Part shown: in pieces, positions 34,001 through 45,414 of the stretch
Layout: every line of letters starts with the position of its first letter
Position numbering within the stretch: the first letter of the stretch is position 1
Assembly: GCA_001600055.1 (NCBI GenBank)
Contig: BCIV01000013.1
Coordinates: forward strand, 558,001 to 622,000
Direction: 5' to 3'
Length of the DNA stretch: 64,000 nucleotides
DNA from: Filobasidium wieringae
Lineage: Eukaryota; Basidiomycota; Tremellomycetes; Filobasidiales; Filobasidiaceae
Made by a program: the position numbers and the translations under genes
Notes under the pieces: generated by a model
The model's database searches: none
What the model saw: only the letters and a program-made list of their open reading frames with translations
Told to the model about the DNA's origin: nothing

Positions 34001-34376
34001 TTATCGATACCTTATATTTGAATCAATAAAAGCTGAGATTTTCATCCTTTGTTCGAGCAGACCTTGGAACATCTCCTTACTCGAGGAGACAAGCGATTCC
34101 TCTGCATCTGCCAACTGCACGACCACAACGGCAAGGCAAACTAGGTATCGAACGAGACCATCCGAGTCTGAACAAGACGTATCGATCAAGGAAGAACAAG
34201 AGATCGTCATCACGACTCGAATAACGAGGAGGTCTGAAGGATCGATCAAGACCGAGACGAACGATACTGCGGACGAACCTTATCCACACACAAAGAATCC
34301 CGAGACAGGTTCTCCAGCGCTTACCGCCGCTCCTCTTGCGCCTGCTGATGAAGAGGAGACGATGAATACCGATTAG
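31078..34376 (+). CDS. JHD1: PHD-JmjC histone demethylase, JHDM1/KDM2 type
   Basis: Predicted Fe(II)/2-oxoglutarate H3K36 demethylase. Twelve exons: 31078-31496, 31559-31893, 31954-32645, 32704-32763, 32818-32869, 32939-33029, 33098-33128, 33193-33239, 33300-33316, 33381-33450, 33522-33983 and 34061-34376. A PHD-type finger opens the protein ([25 protein letters not shown]), its last cysteine pair lying in exon 2. Then comes the JHDM1 block [13 protein letters not shown]...EIDWVD, the metal-binding HVDF, the basic VHKGSKTFFF, the third ligand in GYIHSV, and GGNFLHSYNI. The C-terminal third is Lys/Glu-rich and low complexity. Exon 9 is only 17 bases. The first PHD segment contains about 60 Lys/Glu-rich residues inserted between ligands. 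Confidence 0.92.
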
Positions 34377-35703
34377 TAATCACGTGTTTCCATGTACCTC
34401 GTCCTTAGCGCGCGGAGTCTATTTATGGAATGCGCAGGGCGATCAGCGGGAGATCGGCAAGGGGAGATTATCGATGAACTTTATAACGGATCTGGGTGGT
34501 CTGAACCAGGGAGATCAGGGTTAGGAACGTCTCTTCTGGCGGTGGTTTCGGTGTGTAGCCACTCAGGTTGTGAGCAAGGTCACCGGTCATATAGCGATTG
34601 GAGAGGTAGGCTCGGCCCAGAGGAATCCAAGTATGGAGCTGCTACGGAGCCGGTGGGATGGAGGCGGTGTTTATCGATGACAAGTTATTATCGGGCATTG
34701 ATACGGGATTGTACGAGGAGAAGAGAATGGTATAAGAGGGATATACTTGTATGCGACTAGCTGCGAAGAGCGAGATCGAGGCGAATGGTCCGAAACCTGT
34801 TCATCCAATACGTTCCATCGTTCTGTCCACCACTGTTTGAAACAGGGTGATCGTCATAATAGCAAGAATCCCTTTGAAAGGGTCGAAACACCTTTGAATC
34901 GGTAGAACCGAGTGAGTATGGCCTTCCTTTGCTAGAAATCCTCGCACCCGATTGAATCAAAGGTTGACGCGTATTTCCCCTTCGGATCGGCAGAGATCGC
35001 TGGGAGGTCGTTTGTTTACGTTTCAGAGTAGAACCTGTAGAAAAGGATTTTGACCAGAGTAGTAATTACCCACCTTCAGGTGAGCCATCTTTCATTTCAA
35101 CAACAATCGTTTCAGACTGACGTGTTATTATCTGGCCTGCTCACTCAGCCAACTGTATCCAAGAATTATCAGGAAAAAGAATAGAAAGAAGCTTACAGGT
35201 CAAACGCCTCTGCCTCAATTTGAAACGCGCAACGAAACGCAGCAAGCAATCAAGATAGATCGTCGTTCTCGTTTGAAACGGACACGATCGAACATCAAAC
35301 GCCAGTAAGACATTGTTATTGCCTACAAAGGGTCTTTAGTGCTTAGTGAGTCGGTTGTGAGCTGTGTGGGAAGCGATAAGCATCGGTCGAATATATAACT
35401 GATCGCAGGACTTGGTAGCAGAACGGACAATCCGATTGACATTGGAGGTTGGACTGAGATAGGGCAGGAAGAGAGACTGGTTCTTTCCATTGCTGCTAGG
35501 CACTTTTTCAAGGAGGAACGAATAGATACGACTAAGAGGTGAGTGAGGTAAAGCGATAGGGATCATGCACACGGACTGAGTAAGACAGCGATCGAACGAA
35601 TAGGTCTGGAACCTCAACACACTGTAGCGGACAATCAAACGAAATTAGACAACAGCAAGCTTCATTCACAGATCGTTGATCGATTACATTTTCATTCATC
35701 ATC
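34377..35703. other. Intergenic upstream of the ferric reductase gene
   Basis: About 1.3 kb. A 122-codon open frame with an ATG exists at 34392-34760, starting 15 bases after the JHD1 stop; it has no recognisable content and probably belongs to the 3' untranslated region. The remainder probably holds the ferric reductase promoter. No iron-response element could be identified with confidence. Confidence 0.4.
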
Positions 35704-38666
35704 ATGTCCACCGCTACACTCAACCCAGCCATTCAAACCCTCACAAGCCTCATCCTTCCTTCTTCCCTTGTCATTGCTCCTGCAGTATCGACAACCACTT
35801 CTGCACCGGGAACGAGCTTGTCTTCTACAATCCAAAGCGCTACGACTCAGGCAGTCAAGGCTGCTGTAAGCAAGACTCCAGCACAGATCAAGGCGGCGGC
35901 GGAGACGGCGAAATGGAACGGTACGTCACCCGCCTTTCCTCGTTCCCCTCATTTCCGAAGACTAACATCTGGTACCTGGGACAGACAGAATGCCGGTTGT
36001 TTACTTGGTCGGATGCGCAGTCTTCTTAGGAATCTGGTTGATTCTAGATCATCCGAGATTCTTCGCTAGGATGTTCAGTTCGAAGAAGAAGACCGGGCCT
36101 CGTCGCGCATCGTCATCAGGAGAAAGCTCCGAGTTTACCCCTTCTTCTGCTACCTCTATCGCTTCTTCCACAAGAGGTTTACTCAAATCGGGGGAAATAT
36201 GGGACGGTTGGGTTCTGAAGTCAGGCACTTCCCCTAAGAAGGATGACAAGAAACGAGCTTTCCAGTATCAACAGAGGGAGAAGGAACCTTCCCCTCAGTC
36301 CAGTCCTTCTACATTCTACTCCGAAAAGTTTCCCGAACAGACCGGAGCTCAAGTGATCAAACGACCGGAAGATGCCTATGCCTTTTCCCCTGCCAAGGCT
36401 ACACCGGGTGAAGGCGTTTTCGACAACTGGGTCCAACGCGGTGGATTCAGACCTACTTTGGAGAGGATTCAGACGGATGTTCTTGCTCCGAATGAGAAGC
36501 TTGAGGGCGGAAAGGAAGATCTGAAGCATCTGTCTGCGGTACCTTCACTGTATTCCCAAGATTCCACTTATGTGGATCATGACGCGGAGAACGTTCAGGC
36601 GCGCGGGTTGAAGAGGTCTATGAGCAGTCATAGAAAGGCTGTTCCTCGATCTACCCCGTTCGAGACTATCCCCGAGGAGGAACGTGAACGAAGGTTTTCC
36701 AGAAGGATGTCTTCTCTTGCATCTGCTTTGTTCAACGGGGGCACGCATCACAGGGCTTCGCTAGTCGACACGCCGATTTTGTCCGCGATCAGTCCCTCAG
36801 CAGGGAACGCGCATAGGAGGATGACGATCTTTCAATCGGATGGTGAACAGACCAACACCGTCTCGCCGCCGATGTACATCAGACGTCCTCTGTTTCATAT
36901 ACCTGGAGTAGAAGCTGCGCTTCTCTACATTCCTTTCAAGCGGTTGCTGCCCCAGATGACGGTTGGAGCTTTCCTTATCTCTCTGCTTTACATCGGATTG
37001 GTCATCGCCGCTTCCTTCTACAAGTGTACCAACTGGGATTGGAACGCCAAGACGAACCCGTCAGGTCCCAATCTATACAGAAGCGGTATCATCGCCACCG
37101 CTCAAGTCCCTGTCATCATTGCTCTTGGTGGAAGGAATTCGCCGATTAGATACATTTTGGGAGGAGGCGAGGCGAAGACTGTCAACCGTTTGCACAAACT
37201 GTCCGGATGCGTTTGTTTCGTTACTATGCTGCTTCACGTTCTGGGCTTCAGTGAGTCGATAAAGAACGGTAGGCGTTAGCAAAGCGGGCTGACCATTTTC
37301 TCTGGTATTAGGTATCAAATGGGCGATCGCAGGAACATTTATCCCCACTGCCAAAAAGCCTTTTGTCGTTTGGGGATTCGTTTCAACTGGAAGTCTGGCG
37401 TTTATGGTTCTCACCTCTTTCCCCTTCTTCCGACGCCGGCTCTACAGCCTTTTCATGATCTGTCATATCATCGGTCTAGCCGGTTTCTTGTTGGGGCTTG
37501 CCATGCATGTACCTTACGCCGTACCGTATTGTATCGCTGGAGCCGCGATCTACGCGTTCGAGCTGGTCTGTAGGGCAGGGAAGACTAGAGTCACTACTGC
37601 CGAATTAAGGGTGATGTCGGGCGCAGAATCGGTCGTCATTAGTATCGGGAACTTGAAATCCGGATGGAGAGCAGGGCAGCACGTGATCCTTAGGGTACCT
37701 GCTTTGGTAAGTTATGTCTCCGAACAAATGGAAACATAATCCTAATCTATCACCCCCTCCAGCCAAAGAAAGGCGGCTTCCGTTTTATTGAAGGTCACGC
37801 GTTCACTATTGCATCAGCTCCAAGTACCGACGGAATAGTTTTGATTGCAAAGAGAGTATGTGTCATGGTTATTCAATAGGACTCAATCAACAGCTAAACC
37901 ATTGCGCCTCAACCAGACCGGTGATTGGACGCGAGCGCTGTATGACATGGCCGCCGGATCTGAGGGACCAGAGTCATTTCGCGCGGGAAAGACTACCACG
38001 AAGGTGATCGTCGAAGGCCCATATGGGGGACCTGGTAACAACTTATTCGATTCGTACGGAGCTGTCATGCTGGTTGCTGGAGGTAGTGGTATCACCCACA
38101 CGCTTGGAGTGACGGCGACTTTGATCAGCAAAGCCGCCTCGCACGGCAGTGTTCGCGCTTCTTTCCTTAACGTGATCTGGGTCGTCCGAACTCAAGACGT
38201 CGCCCGGCCACTCATGTCTACCTTCCGGTCCTTGATCGAGGACGCCAAGCTTGCTCAGTGCAACTTAGCAGTACGCTTCCAAATCTACGTCACTCGAGAA
38301 TCGCCCGCTGAGATCAACCTCCTGAGCGACGCTGCTAAAAACCAAATGAATGCGCCGTTCACTATGCCGGGAACGATAACAAGCGGTGGAGTCGCAGATC
38401 TACCTATATCGTGGCCCTGCGGAACGAACTCCAGAATAGAGATCATCGCTGGATCTAGGCCTGCATTCAATGGTCTCTTAACTGAACTCATTGATTCTGC
38501 CGTTTCTTTCGACGAGGAGATGGGCCTAGCTCGGCAGGGCTGTGGAATCGCTGTATGCGGTCCTTCAGGTCTGTGCGACAGCGTTAGGAAAAGTGTCCAG
38601 CGAGTCGATGCGAAGAGAAAGTCACGAGTTGGTGGTATCGAGTTACTGGAAGAGAGCTTCTCATAA
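35704..38666 (+). CDS. Ferric reductase-like transmembrane oxidoreductase (FRE family)
   Basis: Plasma-membrane-type metalloreductase. Exons 35704-35920, 35985-37250, 37312-37706, 37763-37855 and 37917-38666 total 907 codons with stop. A first membrane segment (VVYLVGCAVFLGIWLIL) is followed by about 280 Ser/Lys-rich, probably cytosolic residues before the reductase core, a longer loop than usual. The core has paired haem histidines (HKLSGCVCFVTMLLH; CHIIGLAGFLLGLAMH), the FAD motif HAFTIAS, the NAD(P)H glycine loop AGGSGITH and the C-terminal CGPSGLCDSV. The C-terminus ends ESFS rather than the usual E-x-F-x-W, which some FRE members also lack. The acceptor of exon 5 could instead lie upstream of 37917. 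Confidence 0.9.
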
Positions 38667-39413
38667 ATGACATCAGTTCTACTGGACTTGCTGTTTTCAT
38701 CGAGCAAGAATTGCGAGACGCAGGCGCATGCCCGCTCATCGAACTTCGTGTACCGTAGAATATTTATGGACGTAAATCAGATATATGGTTCAGTCACAGG
38801 TCTCATTCCATACTATCGAAATGCCTTGCAGCGCTCCCTGCCCATCCGTTATCTTCGAGCCGACAGCTCCAACGATTCGCTATCAGGATTGTCCATCTTA
38901 GTGGTGTTGTATGCAATCATTTCAGCATCAGCTTCTTCACCTCATCCTAGTCATCACCGGCCAGCCTACAAGACACTCAAGCCACGATCCTCCAATAAAT
39001 TACATGTTGGCCTCATATCCATCCTCACCAATGCCTGCCAAAAGACCTGCCCATTCATATACGTGTTTAGTACGTAGGTGTCTGAATAGTCACACTTTCC
39101 TTTCTTCATGAACCATCAAAGATACTGAAGAAGTCGACAAGATCATTTCTACAACACATACATTCACATCTCCCACACACGCAACATACAGCTATTGGAT
39201 GGAAAAGGCTGATGGCAGTTCAACAATAATTACCTGTTTCAGTAAACTCCCCTTAGAAGTGCTGTTGGGGTAATTGACGCGCGCCTTTTGTCGAGTTGCT
39301 GGAAGAAGAAAGTTCTCGTGATGGGCAGTGGAATTGCGATTTGCAAATATAACAGCGTTGTAGATTATGCCAACAGTTCTCATTCGTACAGAGGGTTGTA
39401 TGGATACAGAACC
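38667..39413. other. Intergenic, convergent 3' ends
   Basis: Between the ferric reductase and DRS1 stops. A 136-codon frame begins at the ATG overlapping the reductase stop codon (38668), but it has no domain-like content; I treat it as 3' untranslated sequence. Confidence 0.4.
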
Positions 39414-42294
39414 TTATTTCCTACCCTTGCCCTTCCCACCCGTCTTCCCCTTACTTCCGCTTCCACCCTTTTTCTTCCCCAGACCAACACCGTCACTTCG
39501 TCCAGCTCTCATCCCTTCTCGAGCTGCTTTCCCTCGCTTATTCATGTCATCATCGAAACCTCCCTTTCCGAGGGCTTTCGCTTTCATACTGGAATCGCCC
39601 TTCCTGCGCTTCGCTCTTGGATCGTGCTTCTTTGGAGCAGCCTCTGTGATCTTCGTAGGTCGTCCTGCCTTCTTCACTGCTCGAATTGCTCCATTTCGGA
39701 CGCCAGCAGCACCATCCTGGTCATCCATTTCACGCGCTATCTTACGTCGAGTCTGTTGCCGTGAGAGACCTTCATACTTTCCTCGTTTAGGCTGTAAGAG
39801 AAAGTGGTGAGTAGTGTTCTTGTGGCGCTCAATGGTGATGACGTACCTTATCAGCGTCTGACTTGGTCTTCTCCTTTTCGGCTGGGAAGGCCGATACGTA
39901 AGCAGATTTACTAGCCTCTGTATCACGATGTTGTGTTGTGAGCTTTCAAATCTCCTTCAAGGCTCCAACTCCTACCTACCCTTCGCCTTCTGCTTCTCTT
40001 TTTCAGTTTGGAACCAAGTCCTCTTCGGTCGACCAAAGATCTCCTCCTCATGCTCGATCATGTTCTGTCCTTTGGTGACCTCCATATCAGCTTGTCTGAT
40101 CGCCTTCTCTTCTTTTTCTTCATTGAGTACTGCAGCGACCTCCGATCGAAGCACTTCAAGCTGTTTAGCACAGGTCTGAATGGCAGAGCTAGGAATGACT
40201 CGGTTTTGGATTTGCGAAGAAGTAGATTGCTTGATAGCGGCCTTCAGCATTCGTCGATCGGCTTCTCCGACAAGCGTGATAGATCTGTTGACACGGGTCT
40301 TTGTCAGCTTTGTGGCATTGAAGCAATCGCTCGCTTTGACTTACCGACCGTTTCTTCCAGCACGTGCGGTACGACCCACTCGATGAGTGTAAGCGCTCAA
40401 TTGACCAGGCATATCGTAGTTGATGACGGTCTCGACTCCCTTGATATCCAATCCTCGGGAGGCCAAATCAGTAGCTAACAGGTAATCAACTTGGCCCGCT
40501 TTGAATTCCTGGAGAGCAACGAGACGCTAAGATGGAAATAGATGGTCAGAGACTTCCGCTTTTGATAGTAGACTGATTATTATTTACCTGCTCCTGCGTC
40601 AAGTTTCCATGCAATTCTCCGGCCTTAAGACCACAGAGACCAAAAACGATTCTCATCTGATGGGCAAGAGCCTTGCTCCTGAAGAAGATAATACATTTAT
40701 CCTTCACCGTCCTTGTGACCAAACTCAACAGGGTAGCGGCTCGCACACGGTCTTCTCCCTGAACGGCAGGACCATCTCCATCTTCGGCCTTGGTGTTGCT
40801 GCTGTTTGACAATCGGCCTCGAATTCGGACGAATTCCTGGATAAGGTTCTTATTCGTTCCCCTCTTCGCGTCAACGAAACACCTGACAGGTCGATCGAGG
40901 GAGAGCTTGACGAGCTCGTCAATAGAATCCGTCATGGTTGCGGAGAACAACATCGTTTGCCTTCTCTTAGGACAGTTCTTGATAATCTCGTTCAACTCCT
41001 GCGAGAACCCGACCTCGAGCATTCGGTCGGCCTCATCGATGACCAAGATGTCCAATGCAGAGAGGGAGAACGAATGCGAATTGTTGATATGGTCGATTAA
41101 TCGTCCAGGGGTAGCGATCAAAATATCCGGCAAACTCCTCAACTGCAGAGCTTGAGCGCTCAAACTCAATCCTCCCACTAAAAGGGCAAATCGGATGGAA
41201 TCCAGTCCGCTCTTCTCGACCAAACTCTTTCCGACCGCTTCACACTGGACGGCGAGTTCTCGAGTAGGACAGAGAATCAAAACTCGACAAGCTGCTCCTG
41301 CTCTTGATTTATCTCGATATTGCAATCGCTCCAGGATGGGGATAAGGAAGGCAGCGGTCTTTCCTGAACCGGTCACAGCACTTCCCAAAATGTCCCTTCC
41401 GAGGAGAGCAAGAGGGATACTTCTTGCTTGGATGGGAGTAGGAGTGGAGAGGTTAAGAGCGGTCAATGCTCGAAGGAGAGGTCGAGAAAGAGACATCTGA
41501 GAGAAGGAAGTGGGTAATACGGGGGTAGAGTCCAATGTAGGGTCTTTTGAGAAGAAAGCATCTTTCCTGGCCTTTTCCGCTGCAGTCTCCTCTTCCTCTT
41601 CTCCGTCAGAAGAAGAGGCGACAGAGTTCATCTCTACCTCGTCATCTTCATCCTCAGCTTCTTCTAGATCAGAATCACCAGCTTCCTCCCCGGACTCATT
41701 TTCAGCTTCCGAGTCGTCTTCTTCTAGATCGCTCTGTACACCCATCCCAAACCCTTCTCCCTCACTCTCCTCCTCATCGTCCATAACAACATCTTCCTCC
41801 TCCTCGTCGTCTTCGCTATCCTCCTCCTCTGGCTCAGATTTGACGTCTTCCTCATCAGATTGATCACCGGCAGGCCTTTTCCTCTTCTTAGTCTTTTCTC
41901 GATGAGATAAAATTGGCTTTCCCGTTCTTCGTTCAATAATATCATCTACGTTCAATGGTTGCTATGATGAAAGTAGAGCGGTATTCAGACCGTCAGAGCC
42001 TGTCTTTCGAAACAACCCAGATTCAACCGTACTGACCGACTTGCCACCTTTAACCTGATCATCTTCCTGTCCCCAGAAGTCCACCCCATCCATCAACTGT
42101 TTATTTTTCGCAGCTTTTCCGTCCAGAGCAGAGAAGTCCAATTCGAACCCATCGTCTAATGCGAATTCTTCAGTCTCCTCAGGCTTAGGCGGTGCCTGTT
42201 TCTTGTTCGATTTTGTTATTCTTTTGGAGGAGGAGGGAGCGGAGGTTTCCGGCTCAGAGTCCGAATCGAGGGTAAGGATGAAGTCGTCAGGCAT
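39414..42294 (-). CDS. DRS1: ATP-dependent RNA helicase DRS1 (DDX27), ribosome biogenesis
   Basis: DEAD-box helicase for 60S subunit assembly in the nucleolus. Start ATG 42294, stop 39414. Main exons: 42037-42294, 40588-41961, 40345-40526, one from 40284 downward, then one or two short exons and the last from about 39793. All core motifs are present in order: [53 protein letters not shown] and [12 protein letters not shown] highly acidic N-terminus (runs of Glu/Asp/Ser) and a Lys/Gly-rich tail ([10 protein letters not shown]) are typical of DRS1. The helicase core is split by introns between LTQEQ and RLVAL and before RSITLV. Confidence 0.95.
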
Positions 42295-42593
42295 GATGAA
42301 TCGATGATGAGTAGTTTAGAGATCAGGGGTTTCCGGAGTGGAACTTGCACGACTCGAGATCACTCAAGATGTTGCATGCAATTGAGAACATCCATAATAA
42401 TTTCAATAAGCGCATCTCTCTGATCTCGCGCTTCTCCTTGGCGAAACACGTCTACGGAAGCTATTACCCCGATCACATCTATACTTCCGGATGCCGAGGA
42501 AAGTGCTGCAAGCTGCAACCTGCATGGATACATCTATGCATATCAATCTCATACATAAGGCTCCTCGAGTAAGAAGACAATGAAACCCTTTTC

Positions 42594-43884
42594 TTAAGTA
42601 ACAGTGATGACTTGTCCAGAAGCGTCTTTAAGGACGACGATGTCGCAGGGGATAACTTCACCCGACTCGTAGTAACTGACATGAGTCTGGTCGAGGGGGT
42701 CAGTCCTTTTCACACGATAAGGATTCTGATCAGCTCTTCCCTTCTCCACTTGCTGTATCTGTTGCAAACAAGTGTACTCACTTGATTCCCATCCTCTCCA
42801 TCCAAGATCGTCCAAGCACAACATCAAAGTTGACTTCTTCCGAGATCATAACGGTATGCTTCTCCGTCCTCGATCCGACGGTGATAGGGAGTTGGCCGAG
42901 GTTGACCAGTCCTGCGTATCCGTAAGTTCCCATAGCGGACTGCAGCAATACAGGATAATGCAGTGTCAGGATGTGGAGGAAAGGTACGAAGAAGAAAGAC
43001 AGGACGAACAGTTTTAGGTATCAGGCCTTTGGACATGGCGAAAGGTCTTGAGACGTAAACGTGTCTGTATCCGGCCTTCAAGAGCATTCGAACTGCAAAC
43101 GGATACCATGTATCAGCACGTTGCTCGGACTTGGAATCGCGTCATATTGTTCTTAAGCTCACCTTCCTTCGCTCCAGCGATATCTCCAACAACAGTCCTG
43201 ACCCCTCGTCCCTCATGGAAAGCCTTCCATCTCCTCTTATGCCTGTCCCCCAAACTTTCACCAGGCACGTCATCTGGCTGTTCATCGTACCCCTGAACCG
43301 CACCAGTGTTAGGATGAACCGACTTGGGTCGAGAAGTGGTCATGGTGGATCTCATAGATTTCGAAGACTTGGGAGCTTTGGGAAGGAGCTTGTCGGAGGA
43401 GGGAGGCTGGGAGTTGGTAGGGGGACTGTAGAGGTTGTTTGAACCGTTTGAGGGGGTGGAGCTGGTAGGGGGAGTGAGGTGGAGGGTTATAGAGGGAGTC
43501 GAAGAGGGTGGGTATCGGGACTTCATGATCTCCAGATCATCGTCTGTGTCGACAGAGCAAGTATCTTTTAGTAACCAGTACAACCTCGGAGGATTGTGAC
43601 CGAAACTCAGACTGACCATCCTGTAGACTCCACCTTCCACCCTCAAACTCGTACTGCAAGCTAGCTCCGTCTCGTCCGTCCTTGACTCCTAACCGGCTCT
43701 TCTCCTCCAAGCCTGATTTCCTCAGAATCCTGTCGATTAGGGCAGCAGCCTTCTCATCCTCTACGTATGGAACACGAACAATCAGCTTGGTTTTAACATG
43801 ACTTCGTCGGGATAAAGGGTGCTCACCTCTGTAAGGAAGAGCAAACGAGTGCTGCGGTGTGTGAGTGTTCAGAATGAGAGGCAT
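42594..43884 (-). CDS. Protein with N-terminal ubiquitin-like-sized domain and retropepsin-like C-terminal domain lacking the catalytic Asp, 311 aa
   Basis: Exons 43827-43884, 43617-43760, 43163-43543, 43010-43092, 42782-42939 and 42594-42705 total 312 codons with stop, in frame throughout. Residues 1-75 are compact, with a pattern compatible with a PB1/ubiquitin-like fold (not certain). Residues 80-180 are Ser/Pro-rich. Residues about 195-311 follow retropepsin topology: MLLKAGYRHVYVSRPFA sits where proteases have L-L-D-[TS]-G plus the following strand, a flap-like GTYGYAG follows, and VVLGRSWMERMG matches the I-L-G-x-x-W-L helix. The D-[TS]-G triad reads K-A-G, so it should be proteolytically dead. 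It may be a domesticated retroelement domain; this is inference from motif order. Confidence 0.6.
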
Positions 43885-45414
43885 AGTTGGCTATGGTGTG
43901 CTAAAAGGTGATGCAAGTATAGTAGAAGGACGCTTTCCGAGAAAGTAGAAGAGGAAGGTTGCTTTTAGTTCTAGCTAGCAGCTAGCGTTGTAGTTCATTT
44001 CCGCTTTCGATCGTGTCTGTCGGAATCAAATTCTAGAACAACACCGCGCGCGTCATAGGTTCCGCATCCGGACCATAACGGCATTGGCATAAAGTCATTC
44101 TGAAACGTAAGATATATATCGCATGAGCCGTATTTTCTGCGTAAGATTTCGCAAGACAAATATCCTTCGACTCTAACAATCCAGGATAACAAGGCACTTC
44201 TGTAGGACTGTAGCACCTTGTTTAAGTCGAGTGAAGGACAGAAATCGGATCATCGACCCGACATTTTGAACGTAGTGTGATTCGGCCTACCGTAAGTTGG
44301 TTTCCAGCTAACAAGACCCATGGCAGGTTTTCATTCAAGTTTAACAGGTTATCCAGAAGATAAGATGGATGCAGGTCGAGCGTATGAATGTGACACTTGA
44401 GCACGCCAGGTAGTGATCCAAGTCGTCAAGCACATCAAAGCGATGCAAGAGAGAGAGTCACATATCAAATGAGTATATGAGTATCGACTGCGGGCCTGAG
44501 ATCTGAGTACAACAAAGAAATGATGTGGAGCGACTCCTTTCGTGTCTCATTTTATGTCAAGTCAAGCGGCGAGCGGTGATCCCTGCTTAGCGTGCCTTTG
44601 ACGTTTCAGGATCAAGCGCGCGCATGGTGATCGTCGTTCGGTTGCTGCCAAAGGGCGCGGCAATCCTCTTCGGCGTTGTTTGCTTTGTCTTGAAACGAGG
44701 TGTTACTTCCCGCCTAGTCCTGCTCAACAGGGGTTGCAGCGAAAAGCCAGATAAGCTATCCCTCGTCTTCTGGCTTGATGTTGGAGGAAGATACTACTGT
44801 GGGTACTGAGGAAGAACTATGAGTCTCTGGTAGTATCGAGCGAGGTTGATGAGTGGAAACCATATGTAACCTGATCACACGGACCAACGATCTGGGGTAC
44901 TGGAAGGTTTCATCGGAGGCTGTTTCACCTGTACGAGAAGAATCTAGAACGACGCGATCGGAATCCGTATTGAGGAGGATATGGATGGCGAAATCCCGCA
45001 GTACTTGTAACAGTGAACTTAGATTCGTTGAATCATATGTCAAATATACGCATAAATTGCACATCACAATCCGTACGGATATGTATACCTAGTTTGCTAT
45101 TGATTCTGCAATCGAGTCTCCACCACAACATATCAGCATAATCACACATCCATAATCAACTAGAGTCGCGAGTCTCTATCGGTTGACTGCTCAACCGACG
45201 CTGGTAGGCTCAAAACCTCCTTCGAGGAAAGAGCTTTGGCCGATTTTCTGCGGAAGTAGGGAGGGAGATCAGATGTCTTGCGAAGCTATATGATCTGTAT
45301 GGACAACCCACCTTCCCATACATAATGATCTCAGAGCGCAGTTCCGTTTCACCACAGTAGATCCTGCATCTAAAATGGTCTGATACCGCATCCAAGCAAT
45401 ATTTTAGTCAAAGC
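43885..45414. other. Intergenic
   Basis: About 1.5 kb without a supported gene. Short open frames on both strands lack protein-like content. It contains the upstream region of the retropepsin-like gene and the 3' end of the Hsp70-like gene. No RNA gene or repeat was recognised. Confidence 0.45.

Noticed and set aside
34392..34760. 122-codon frame after the JHD1 stop
   Set aside because: It starts 15 bases after a stop, and there is no domain or conserved look.
38667..39077. 136-codon frame starting at the ferric reductase stop
   Set aside because: The ATG overlaps the stop codon by chance; composition is not protein-like and it lies where a 3' untranslated region is expected.
41510..41863. 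Ser-rich plus-strand open frame
   Set aside because: It is antisense to the acidic N-terminus of DRS1.
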